Positions 1 through 6,318 of a stretch of DNA of 16,012 nucleotides are shown here, piece after piece. Within the stretch, counting starts at the first letter, position 1. Every line of letters starts with the position of its first letter. Under the pieces are notes generated by a model. That model was given only the letters and a program-made list of their open reading frames with translations. It was not told the DNA's origin and ran no database searches. Source of the DNA: an uncultured Bacilli bacterium (GTDB lineage Bacteria; Bacillota_I; Bacilli_A; RF39; UBA660); contig CAKOIJ010000023.1 of NCBI GenBank assembly GCA_934086775.1, positions 1 to 16,012 on the forward strand, written 5' to 3'. Position numbers and translations under genes: made by a program.

Positions 1-95
1 TATTTAATACACATGAAAAACCAGAGTTATTAGTTGTTAGTAATAACCCCCCCCCCAAGTACTTTATTTTGTACAAATAGGCTGTTGTTTTTCAT
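1..95 (-). CDS. 5' end of a candidate phase-variable gene, closed at a G10 tract as read
   Basis: On the minus strand an ATG at 95-93 follows AAAGGAGA (101-108) with a 5-nt spacer, one of the better ribosome binding sites in the window. Translation reads MKNNSLFVQNKVLGGG and then meets ten consecutive G (plus-strand C, 47-56). With ten G the frame continues VITNN and stops at TAA (32-30), giving a 21-residue peptide. With nine or twelve G the frame continues LLLTTNNSGFSCVLN and is still open at position 2, where the window ends. With eleven G it stops within a few codons. This is the arrangement expected of a slippage-controlled gene, but a homopolymer miscount would look the same. The product cannot be identified from about 31 residues. 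A 7-bp inverted repeat (26-32 and 41-47) lies directly after the tract. Confidence 0.45.
47..56. repeat. Poly-C/poly-G homopolymer, 10 bp
   Basis: Ten uninterrupted C on the plus strand (G on the minus strand) inside a strongly AT-rich sequence. It falls in codons 14-17 of the minus-strand reading frame starting at 95. Tracts of this length are known substrates for slipped-strand mispairing and also for sequencing length errors. Confidence 0.9.
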
Positions 96-133
96 GTTTA
101 TCTCCTTTGTTATTTTTAGTTTCCTATAATAAA

Positions 134-142
134 ATAATACCA
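134..142 (-). promoter_or_regulatory. Possible extended -10 promoter for the gene at 95
   Basis: Minus-strand TGG-TATTAT (142-134) is an extended -10 element, placing a start near 127 and leaving room for the RBS at 101-108. No convincing -35 is seen 17 bp upstream, so transcription could instead continue from the HD-domain gene ending at 191, after which I see no clear terminator. Confidence 0.35.
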
Positions 143-190
143 TAAAATGTTTATTAATGCTAGTCTTATTTTTACAAGATTTTGTTTTTT

Positions 191-787
191 TTAGTTAATT
201 ATTTCGTTATTGTTATCAAATTTAATATCTAAGAACTTTCTACTTGATAGATAATCACACATATGTACAAATCTTTCATATTTGGTAATTGGTTTTTTTA
301 ATACCTCATTACCGTTATAATCTTTTACCCATTCTCCCATATGTGTTTCTATCATGGAAGTTAATAAATTTAATTCTTCTTCTGTTAAACTTAAATATTC
401 TTTATTATCTTTTATTAACTTACTTGCAAGTAATGGGTGTTCAAACTTAGTATATCTTTCTTCAGGTATACCTCTTTTAACACTATCATGCATTATTAAA
501 GCAAGTAATATTAAATCTTTTTCATCATTTGTAAATTTATACCCAATTGAATTATTTTCAAGTAATTCTTTTGCTATTCTAACAGCAGCCTTAGTGTGTC
601 TTAAAAGTCCTCCTCTTCCTAAAGAAAATTCAGGATGATATTTACCAGTAGAGCTAGCAGATTCAGTAAAGAAGTATTCGGGTATTTTTTCTATCAAAGT
701 ACAAGCATTTTCTTTTATTCTTTCGTTTTTAATAAAGTTTAATTCAGTATTAAATACTTTTACATTAGTACTAGAAACCACGGCCAC
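191..787 (-). CDS. HD-domain phosphohydrolase family protein
   Basis: About 198 residues if started at GTG 787. HD-superfamily metal ligands are visible: H64 in LLRHTKAA, H100-D101 in ALIMHDSVK, H117 in FEHPLL and H149 in IETHMGEW. A downstream helix contains FVHMCDYLSSRKF. The motif SSTGKYHP before the first His matches, from memory, a small HD hydrolase group common in Firmicutes. The natural substrate is unknown; such proteins usually hydrolyse phosphate esters or nucleotides in the cytoplasm. The start is the weak point. The ATG at 765 runs into an immediate stop, and the reading frame after the DUF2207 stop has no ATG or GTG. GTG codons at 787 and 790 lie 5-8 nt after AGGAGG (796-801), which is made by the DUF2207 glycine codons, so the genes overlap by about 17 nt. 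Translational coupling is likely. Confidence 0.75.
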   Translation of the reverse strand: MAVVSSTNVKVFNTELNFIKNERIKENACTLIEKIPEYFFTESASSTGKYHPEFSLGRGGLLRHTKAAVRIAKELLENNSIGYKFTNDEKDLILLALIMHDSVKRGIPEERYTKFEHPLLASKLIKDNKEYLSLTEEELNLLTSMIETHMGEWVKDYNGNEVLKKPITKYERFVHMCDYLSSRKFLDIKFDNNNEIIN

Positions 788-2684
788 CACCGCCACCTCC
801 TCCAAAACCTCCACCAGAAGAGAAACCACCACCAAAGCCTCCTCCACTTGAAGAAGTAGATTTTGCAATTGCTTCAGACACCATTGAACTTGCAGTTGAC
901 AGTGATGAATGAACACTTTTAGAAACTGAATTATTTAAATTACTCCAAAGTAAATAATCAAATACTATGTCATTATTATTATAATTCATTTCATTAAATT
1001 TTATTTTCATAGTTTTAGATACTTTATCAGCAATACCAAATATACTTGCATATACTAAATATCTTTCCCAAAGTGTTATTTCAGGCAATTCTTTTTCATC
1101 AAATCTACCAAAATCATTTAGGAACCTTTTAAATGCTTTCCATTTAGCATAATGAACTGCACCTTTAGGTGTTCTTTTATCAAATTTTATTATATATATT
1201 ATAAAGACTATTGTTAAAACTAATGTAGTAATTGTTAATATATTAAATGTGTTTATTTTAAAGAATAAATACATTATAAGAAAACCTAATAAAGAATATA
1301 AAACAAAATATAATTTTATTTTATTATTATTTTCATAGAAATTATTATTTATACTTTCCTTTGTAGTAAGTTCTTTCCATGCCTCAAATCCTTTTAAGAA
1401 AGGACTAGTAGTACCAACAAGATCTTTAGCGTATTTTTTTAACTTACTTAAAGTTACTTCTTTACCATTACCTGCATTATTAAATAGTATTTCCATTAAC
1501 TTTTTCTCTGCTTCACTTAAGTTATTATCATTTACTTTAATAAATTTATAGTCTTTTTTATCAAGTTGTTCAAATTTAATATTCTTTTTATATATTAGAT
1601 TTAATATACTTGTTGAAAAACCTTTCTCAGTTATTTTTTTATCAAATAAATATTCTATATTAGTAACATCATAATCATCTATAAATTCTCTATTATATTC
1701 CATATCAAAATTAGTTTTAACTTCTTTATCATATTTTATATAAATATATATAAATAAAAGAATTGTCAAAATTATATAAGTTATACTCATAGTATATGTT
1801 CCATAAACATATACCTTTGCTTTTTGTCTTATTTTATTTGCTTCATCTGCACGAGATTCTTCTACTTTAAGAATATTATCTAAACCATCAATATTACTCT
1901 TTTTTAAAAATGGATGATTTACTAATATTAGATTTTTTGGAAAAGTCATTCTCATATCTACAGGAGTATTTTTACTTAAATTAGATATTGATAAATATCC
2001 TCCATAATAAATATCTTTACCATCCTCTTTCCAAAAACTCACTTGCCCTTCAAGAGGACCATGAGCCCATACTCTTATATCATCTTTATCTACAGAACTA
2101 GGTAATGCTACTCTTAACTTATAATTCTTAATATTATCATCAAACCTATCACCAATAAAATTATAATATATTTCAGCTACATCATTATGAAGTACAACTA
2201 CATTACCTAATAAATATTCTATATAAAAGTATGTACTTCCATTCTCTGTTTCATTATGCATTTTTAAACTAATTCCATCAGTAATATTACTTTTTTCATA
2301 ACAGTTTTTACTATTTGAACACTCTAAAAATTCATTTATTTTTTCATTAAAAACATTATAATTTAATTCATCAGAATTATTATAATTAATACTACCTACC
2401 TTTGTTATTTCAATATTAGTAGCATTATATATACTTGAACCTTCAAAACTATTTAAACTACCATCAAACTCATTAAGTTTACTATTTTTGAATACTAAAT
2501 CTCTTATATATCCATTAAAACTTCCATTTACCTTTATAACTTCTTTAACAACCATATTCCCAGATATATCTATTCTAGCATCAACTATATAGTCATCTAT
2601 TTTATAATTTACATTTGTTACCTTAGCTTCATTTATAGTTATAAAAGCAAAAAAACTTATAAACAATATAACTATTTTTTTCAT
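771..2684 (-). CDS. DUF2207 family membrane protein with Gly-rich C-terminal tail
   Basis: 637 residues. The N-terminus (1-20) is a signal peptide. Residues about 21-290 form the extracytoplasmic DUF2207-type beta-rich region, with its typical opening (V-KEVIKVNGSFNG, then RDLVF). A membrane segment follows at about 297-318, then a cytoplasmic stretch, and two more membrane segments at about 457-476 and 480-500. The protein ends with a Ser-rich helix and a low-complexity Gly/Ser/Phe tail (612-637). This layout is the standard one for the family, whose biochemical role is not established; it often sits next to LemA, as here. RBS AGGAGG lies just before the ATG at 2684, downstream of a hairpin that separates it from lemA. 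The glycine codons near 780-850 contain SD-like GGAGG strings that probably serve the next gene. Confidence 0.88.
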   Translation of the reverse strand: MKKIVILFISFFAFITINEAKVTNVNYKIDDYIVDARIDISGNMVVKEVIKVNGSFNGYIRDLVFKNSKLNEFDGSLNSFEGSSIYNATNIEITKVGSINYNNSDELNYNVFNEKINEFLECSNSKNCYEKSNITDGISLKMHNETENGSTYFYIEYLLGNVVVLHNDVAEIYYNFIGDRFDDNIKNYKLRVALPSSVDKDDIRVWAHGPLEGQVSFWKEDGKDIYYGGYLSISNLSKNTPVDMRMTFPKNLILVNHPFLKKSNIDGLDNILKVEESRADEANKIRQKAKVYVYGTYTMSITYIILTILLFIYIYIKYDKEVKTNFDMEYNREFIDDYDVTNIEYLFDKKITEKGFSTSILNLIYKKNIKFEQLDKKDYKFIKVNDNNLSEAEKKLMEILFNNAGNGKEVTLSKLKKYAKDLVGTTSPFLKGFEAWKELTTKESINNNFYENNNKIKLYFVLYSLLGFLIMYLFFKINTFNILTITTLVLTIVFIIYIIKFDKRTPKGAVHYAKWKAFKRFLNDFGRFDEKELPEITLWERYLVYASIFGIADKVSKTMKIKFNEMNYNNNDIVFDYLLWSNLNNSVSKSVHSSLSTASSMVSEAIAKSTSSSGGGFGGGFSSGGGFGGGGGGGRGF

Positions 2685-2697
2685 GTTTCCTCCTCTT

Positions 2698-2722
2698 AAA
2701 AAAAGCTTACAATTGTAAGCTT
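2698..2722 (-). terminator. Hairpin plus T7 between lemA and the DUF2207 gene
   Basis: The minus strand reads AAGCTTAC-AATT-GTAAGCTT (a perfect 20-nt palindrome, 2703-2722) with an unbroken run of seven T at 2698-2704 that overlaps the last two stem bases. It begins at the LemA stop codon and ends a few bases before the DUF2207 RBS. It looks like a partial terminator that lets lemA be made in excess over the membrane protein, or an RNA-stabilising 3' end. Confidence 0.7.
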
Positions 2723-3275
2723 AAAACTTAACTTCTGGAGCAGTTTTAGCTTCAGCTTCTGCTTCAAAGAAAGCTTCTTTTTTAAATTTAAATAGACTGG
2801 CAACTAAATTTGAAGGAAATAATTCAACTTTATTATTTAATGTTAGAACAGTATCATTATAAAATTGTCTAGCACTAGAAATTTTATTTTCACTATCCTC
2901 TAAATTCTTTTGAAGATTTAAAAAACTTGTATCAGCCTTAAGTTCAGGATAACTTTCACTTAATGCAAATAATTGTCTTACAGCACTTGTAAGTTCATTA
3001 TTAGCTTTCATTTCTTCTTCTGGAGTACTTGCTACAGTAAATTTATTTCTTGCTTCAATTACTCCTTTTAAAGTTTCACTTTCGTGTTTTGCATACCCTT
3101 TTACAGTTTCAACTATATTAGGTATTAAATCAAATCTTCTTTTTAGTTGTACCTCTATCTGTGCCCATTGGTCTTTGACTCTATTTCTTAATCTAACAAG
3201 ACTATTATAAGTACTAATTACATAAAGAACTAGTAAAACCAAAATTCCAATTATAATCCATGCTGTTGTACTCAT
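2721..3275 (-). CDS. lemA: LemA family protein
   Basis: 184 residues with the canonical LemA layout. One N-terminal membrane segment (about 5-22, IIIGILVLLVLYVI) is followed by YNSLVRLRNRVKDQWAQIEVQLKRRFDLIPNIV, the family's diagnostic region, and then long amphipathic helices (VKGYAKHE, VIEARN, FALSESYPELKA, SARQFYNDTV). The end, FPSNLVASLFKFKKEAFFEAE, is also typical. LemA proteins have a short periplasmic or outer N-terminus with a helical bundle; the molecular function is unknown, and pairing with DUF2207 is frequent. The ATG at 3275 has RBS AAAGGTGG (3283-3290), and a promoter lies just upstream. Confidence 0.95.
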   Translation of the reverse strand: MSTTAWIIIGILVLLVLYVISTYNSLVRLRNRVKDQWAQIEVQLKRRFDLIPNIVETVKGYAKHESETLKGVIEARNKFTVASTPEEEMKANNELTSAVRQLFALSESYPELKADTSFLNLQKNLEDSENKISSARQFYNDTVLTLNNKVELFPSNLVASLFKFKKEAFFEAEAEAKTAPEVKF

Positions 3276-3299
3276 ATTATTACCACCTTTCTGATATTA

Positions 3300-3328
3300 A
3301 TTATACTATAATATAATTTTAATTACTA
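3300..3328 (-). promoter_or_regulatory. lemA promoter
   Basis: Minus-strand TATAAT (3305-3300) sits 17 bp from a weak -35-like TAGTAA. Transcription would start near 3293, giving a very short leader that begins just before the RBS. The 122-bp gap to the divergent SDR gene holds this and the SDR promoter. Confidence 0.55.
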
Positions 3329-3368
3329 GTAAATTATATTAAAATTATTTCATTTTTACACTTGTTTA

Positions 3369-3377
3369 TGGTAAAAT
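3369..3377 (+). promoter_or_regulatory. Extended -10 promoter for the SDR-YnbB unit
   Basis: Plus-strand TGG-TAAAAT (3369-3377) is an extended -10 box. The predicted start near 3384 lies just upstream of RBS AAAGAGGTG (3387-3394). Its position downstream of the alternative TTG start at 3362 supports the ATG at 3398 as the true start. Confidence 0.5.
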
Positions 3378-3397
3378 ACTTTTTGAAAGAGGTGCCT

Positions 3398-4129
3398 ATG
3401 AATAAAACAGCTGTTATACTTGGTTCAAGTATTAATTTAGGAAAAGAAATTGCTTTAGAATATGCTAGAAACGGATATAATACCGTTATTACATATTTAA
3501 ATCATGAAAAAGAAGCAATAGAAATAAGTAAGTTTATAGAAAACAATTTTAGTGTTAAAACTTTAGTAAGCAAATGTGATATTAGAAGTGAAGAAGATTT
3601 AAAATTACTATTAGATAAAATTAAAAGTAATTTTAATAGTTTAGATGTTTTAATAAACAACTCGGCTATTAATATTGATAATAGTTTTAAACAGAAAACT
3701 AAAGAAGAATTTTTATCTGTTCTTGAAACTAATCTAGTCGGACCTTTTTTATCTTCAAAAATACTTGGAGAATATATGAAAGAATTCGAAGGTTCTTCCA
3801 TTATTAATATTTCTTCTAATAATGCTATTGATAGTTTTTACATAGAAAGTTTAGATTATGATGCTTCAAAAGCAGGACTTATTAATCTAACTCATAATTT
3901 AGCTAATTATTTTGCTCCTTTTATTAGAGTTAATGCTATTTGTCCTGGATGGTTCTTAACTGATAAAAGTATTAACCCATTTTTAAAAGAAAATGAAGAA
4001 AAGAAAATACTTCTTAATAGATTTGGTACTATGAATGAAATTGCAAAAGTTGTATATTTTTTAGGAAGTGAAAATGCCAGTTATATAAATGATGCAGTTA
4101 TTAAAGTGGACGGTGGTAAAAAATGTTAA
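3398..4129 (+). CDS. Short-chain dehydrogenase/reductase (FabG-like)
   Basis: 243 residues from ATG 3398, the normal size of a classical SDR. The N-terminal nucleotide-binding turn is LGSSINLG (8-15), a variant of TGxxxGxG. CDI (about 60-62) precedes the adenine pocket, and INNSA (87-91) replaces NNAG. The catalytic set is present: N112 in ETNLVG, S139/S140 in NISS, and Y154-x3-K158 in YDASK. PG (about 184) and a terminal VDGG complete the fold. It should catalyse an NAD(P)H-dependent carbonyl/alcohol interconversion in the cytoplasm; the substrate is not readable, and 3-oxoacyl-ACP reductase is only one option. It overlaps the YnbB-like gene by 7 nt, indicating one mRNA and coupled translation. 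A TTG at 3362 would extend it by 12 residues but lies upstream of the -10 box. Confidence 0.88.
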   Translation: MNKTAVILGSSINLGKEIALEYARNGYNTVITYLNHEKEAIEISKFIENNFSVKTLVSKCDIRSEEDLKLLLDKIKSNFNSLDVLINNSAINIDNSFKQKTKEEFLSVLETNLVGPFLSSKILGEYMKEFEGSSIINISSNNAIDSFYIESLDYDASKAGLINLTHNLANYFAPFIRVNAICPGWFLTDKSINPFLKENEEKKILLNRFGTMNEIAKVVYFLGSENASYINDAVIKVDGGKKC

Positions 4130-5349
4130 ATCTTAATAATGATAAAATAGATTTTGTTAATAAATGTGAAGACAGTCTAAAAGATACCTTTAAAGAAATA
4201 GATAATATGGAACTTGTTAATAGTAAGAAAGTATTAGATGCTTTTCATAAGTTTAATTTAAATGAAAATGATTTAAATGGTACTACTGGGTATGGATATA
4301 ATGATATTGGAAGAGATAAGATAGAAAATATTTTTAGTGATATTTTTAAAGCAGAAGATGCCCTAGTAAGAAGAGAATTTGCATGCGCTAGCCATGCATT
4401 AAGTATAAGCCTTAGTGCCTTATTAAGACATGGTAATATCTTACTTTCAATTACTGGGTTACCTTATGATACTATGCATGAAGTTATAGGTATAAAAGAA
4501 AATAATAGTTCTCTTATAAGTTATGGAGTTAAATATAAACAAATAGATTTAATTAATAATGATTTTGATTATGAAAAAATAAGTAAAAGTCTAGAAAATG
4601 TAAATCTTGTGTATATACAAAGAAGTCGCGGTTATTCTTTAAGAGACAGTATAAATATTGAAAAAATAGAAAAAGTAATTAAGTTAATCAAAGACATCAA
4701 TAAAGAAATAATAATCTTTGTTGATAACTGTTATACTGAATTTGTTGAAAACAAATTCCCTACAGAGGTAGGAGCTGATATTATAGTTGGTTCTTTAATC
4801 AAAAATTTAGGTGGAGGTATTTCTACTAATGGTGCTTATGTTGCAGGAAAAAAAGACTTAATTAAACTTGTCAGTGAAAGACTATATTTACCAGGTGAAG
4901 GTAAAGAAGTTGGCCCAAGTGTTAATGCTAACAGAATGTTTCTAATGGGTTTATATCTTGCACCAAGTGTAGTTGCATCCAGTTTGAAATCAAGTATACT
5001 ATTTAGCAAAGTTTTTGAAGAATTAGGTTATTTAGTTAACCCAAAGTTTAATGAAAAAAGATCAGACATAGTAGAAGTAATTTATTTAAAAAATGAAGAA
5101 AACTTAATAAATTTCTGTAAAACATTACAACAAAGTGGACCAATTAATTCAGAGGTTACACCTATTCCAGGAGATATGCCTGGATATGACAATAAAATTA
5201 TCATGGCAAGTCCTAGTTTTACTACTGGCTCAAGTATTGAATTATCTGCTGATGCACCTTTAAAAGAACCTTATGCTTTATTTGTACAAGGTAGTCTTTC
5301 CTATTCTTATGCAAAACTAACCCTAGTAAATATCTTAAGCAATATGTAA
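4123..5349 (+). CDS. YnbB / 'aluminium resistance' family PLP-dependent lyase-like protein
   Basis: 408 residues, the usual length of the Alum_res/methionine gamma-lyase-like family. Visible features are TTGYGYNDIGRDKIE (about 54-68), the ALVRREFACASHALS block (80s-90s), the aspartate that would hold the PLP ring nitrogen (D201 in FVDNCYTEF), and the likely Schiff-base lysine K227 in GSLIKNLGGG. The C-terminal third (TPIPGDMPGYD, IMASPSFTTGSSIELSADAP, REP/YALFVQGS-like) is also conserved in the family. These are cytoplasmic fold-type I PLP enzymes annotated as Cys/Met metabolism enzymes; the true reaction is unproven. The ATG overlaps the end of the SDR gene. No separate terminator follows the stop, so the structured RNA at 5400-5478 probably ends this mRNA too. 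Confidence 0.9.
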   Translation: MLNLNNDKIDFVNKCEDSLKDTFKEIDNMELVNSKKVLDAFHKFNLNENDLNGTTGYGYNDIGRDKIENIFSDIFKAEDALVRREFACASHALSISLSALLRHGNILLSITGLPYDTMHEVIGIKENNSSLISYGVKYKQIDLINNDFDYEKISKSLENVNLVYIQRSRGYSLRDSINIEKIEKVIKLIKDINKEIIIFVDNCYTEFVENKFPTEVGADIIVGSLIKNLGGGISTNGAYVAGKKDLIKLVSERLYLPGEGKEVGPSVNANRMFLMGLYLAPSVVASSLKSSILFSKVFEELGYLVNPKFNEKRSDIVEVIYLKNEENLINFCKTLQQSGPINSEVTPIPGDMPGYDNKIIMASPSFTTGSSIELSADAPLKEPYALFVQGSLSYSYAKLTLVNILSNM

Positions 5350-5360
5350 ATCGTTTGTAT

Positions 5361-5390
5361 ATTAAATGTATAAAATATATATGATATAAT
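5361..5390 (+). promoter_or_regulatory. Promoter of RNA copy 1
   Basis: Extended -10 TGA-TATAAT (5382-5390), with only a weak -35 (TTAAAT) 17 bp upstream. It lies exactly 10 nt before the RNA element, the same distance as in copy 2, giving a start near 5397. Confidence 0.6.
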
Positions 5391-5396
5391 TATATT

Positions 5397-5478
5397 ATAT
5401 TTAGTCAGCCGGAACGCACCTATGTCGATGTTCATTCATATGAACTATGGCTCACGCGGAAGTTGGCTAAATTTTTTT
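5397..5478 (+). ncRNA. Novel structured small RNA, copy 1
   Basis: A 72-nt core (5400-5471) plus seven U (5472-5478). The basal helix pairs TTTAGTCAGC (5400-5409) with GTTGGCTAAA (5462-5471), ten pairs including two G-U. A middle helix pairs CGC (5415-5417) with GCG (5456-5458), and possibly CC with GG further in. The apical hairpin is GTTCAT-TCAT-ATGAAC (5430-5445). A purine internal loop, GGAA opposite GAA, sits between the basal and middle helices. The core is about 46% GC (33 of 72) in an AT-rich region. Its own promoter and terminal U-run make a roughly 80-nt transcript likely. I do not recognise it as a known riboswitch, ribozyme or SRP RNA. Confidence 0.7.
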
Positions 5479-5480
5479 AT

Positions 5481-5509
5481 TTGACAATCATATTTATTTA
5501 TGATAGAAT
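5481..5509 (+). promoter_or_regulatory. Strong sigma-A promoter of RNA copy 2
   Basis: Perfect -35 TTGACA (5481-5486), 17-bp spacer, then extended -10 TGA-TAGAAT (5501-5509). It starts directly after the U-run of copy 1 and predicts initiation near 5516. This is the best promoter in the window and drives only the second RNA copy. Confidence 0.85.
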
Positions 5510-5515
5510 TATATT

Positions 5516-5598
5516 ACATTTAGTCAGCCGGAACGCACCTTTGTCGATGTTCATTTATATGAACTATGGCTCACGCGGAAGCTGACTAAATTTTTTTT
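5516..5598 (+). ncRNA. Novel structured small RNA, copy 2
   Basis: A 72-nt core (5519-5590) identical to copy 1 except at four positions, followed by eight U (5591-5598). The basal helix TTTAGTCAGC/GCTGACTAAA (5519-5528, 5581-5590) is fully Watson-Crick. Two of the four differences convert G-U pairs of copy 1 to G-C and A-U. One change is in the apical tetraloop (TCAT to TTAT) and one is in the single-stranded region after the CC (TAT to TTT). This pattern is what selection on structure predicts. The 3' stem overlaps the stop codon of the convergent gene ending at 5586. Confidence 0.75.
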
Positions 5599-6146
5599 AT
5601 GTCTAAAATATCATATAAATACTTTTTACCATTAGCATCATTTCTAACAAGTAATGTACAAGTATACATTACTTCTTTTTTATTTTGAAGCATGGAAAAC
5701 TTTACATTATATTCATAAAAGCCATATTTTGCATCTATTTTATGTTTATCTTTTTTACGATTAACAAATGTCTTATTATTTGCATTTAAAAATAACTCTT
5801 CTATATAATCCGATAAAATACATTTAACGTATTTTATGTCATTTGGTCTCCTTTTTGTGTATTTAGAATAAATATATTCTCCTTGTAATTTATAATCAAT
5901 ATAAATATTATTTGATGTTTCTATATTTTTATATTTATTTCCTCTTTGCTTTTTTATATTGTTTTTTGCTTTTTGCTGAGCATCATATATACTTAAATCT
6001 CCATAGTTATCATCATCTATTTTTAATCTATTGAACGAACCATCACAGTTATAAACTTCTATACTTTCATTTAAATTTAAACCCGGTCTTTCGTTATCGT
6101 AATAGTAAACCTTTGTAATGTTTAGTATTTCAAAGTAATTTATCAT
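5586..6146 (-). CDS. Hypothetical protein, lone promoter-driven gene
   Basis: 186 residues from ATG 6146, preceded by AAAGGA (6155-6160). An upstream in-frame ATG at 6200 would add 18 residues but lies at or before the promoter's -35 box, so it is rejected. The protein is Lys/Asn/Tyr-rich with no signal peptide or membrane segment. The C-terminal half (a helix ending YIEELFLNANN, then HKIDAKYGFYEYNVKF and a strand pair ending NGKKYLYDILDIKK) is reminiscent of small domains found in large polyvalent phage or conjugative-element proteins, some of them nuclease-like; this is a weak recollection and no catalytic residues can be assigned. It is alone, convergent with the RNA genes, and could be a relic or cargo of a mobile element. 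Confidence 0.7.
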   Translation of the reverse strand: MINYFEILNITKVYYYDNERPGLNLNESIEVYNCDGSFNRLKIDDDNYGDLSIYDAQQKAKNNIKKQRGNKYKNIETSNNIYIDYKLQGEYIYSKYTKRRPNDIKYVKCILSDYIEELFLNANNKTFVNRKKDKHKIDAKYGFYEYNVKFSMLQNKKEVMYTCTLLVRNDANGKKYLYDILDIKKI

Positions 6147-6171
6147 ATCTATTTTCCTTTCATTAAAAAAT

Positions 6172-6200
6172 AGATTAGCATACTTTTTATTTAGTGTCAA
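6172..6200 (-). promoter_or_regulatory. Promoter of the gene at 6146
   Basis: Perfect -35 TTGACA (6200-6195), 17-bp spacer and TGC-TAATCT extended -10 (6180-6172) on the minus strand. The start would be near 6165, about 20 nt before the ATG at 6146. Confidence 0.7.
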
Positions 6201-6290
6201 ACTTCGTAGATTTTAAATTTTAAGTAGCTTTTTAATATTAAAAATTTAATTTTATATAGTTAAATGACTATTAAAATTAAAAATTTAAAT

Positions 6291-6317
6291 AAAAAAAAAG
6301 TATAAAACTATACTTTT
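6291..6317 (-). terminator. Intrinsic terminator of the pilus operon
   Basis: On the minus strand AAAAGTATA (6317-6309), a 4-nt loop and TATACTTTT (6304-6296) are followed by more T, nine in all (6299-6291). It starts 2 nt after the TadC-like stop codon. The rest of 6201-6290 is very AT-rich with a repeated ATTAAAAATTTAA motif and no gene. Confidence 0.85.
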
Positions 6318-6318
6318 A

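Larger units (their letters stand above)
5400..5598. repeat. Tandem direct repeat, two RNA units with 119-bp period
   Basis: Cores at 5400-5471 and 5519-5590 match at 68 of 72 positions, and the -10 regions before them are also similar (ATGATATAATTATATTA versus ATGATAGAATTATATTA). The duplicated unit therefore comprises promoter, RNA and terminator. Confidence 0.95.

Noticed and set aside
771..787. DUF2207-HD fusion by programmed frameshift
   Set aside because: No slippery heptamer is visible at the junction; GTG starts behind an SD-like string explain it more simply.
3362..3397. TTG start extending the SDR by 12 residues
   Set aside because: It lies upstream of the likely -10 box and has no RBS; the ATG at 3398 has AAAGAGGTG.
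5421..5486. Small peptide ORF inside RNA copy 1 (MSMFIHMNYG...)
   Set aside because: No RBS; the start is lost and the end truncated in copy 2, while the base pairing is kept.
5400..5598. CRISPR array or hammerhead-type ribozyme
   Set aside because: Only two units, with a promoter-containing spacer and long repeats; the CUGAUGA and GAAA hammerhead core is absent.
6147..6200. ATG at 6200 as start of the unknown gene
   Set aside because: It coincides with the -35 box; transcription would begin near 6165, and the ATG at 6146 has an RBS.
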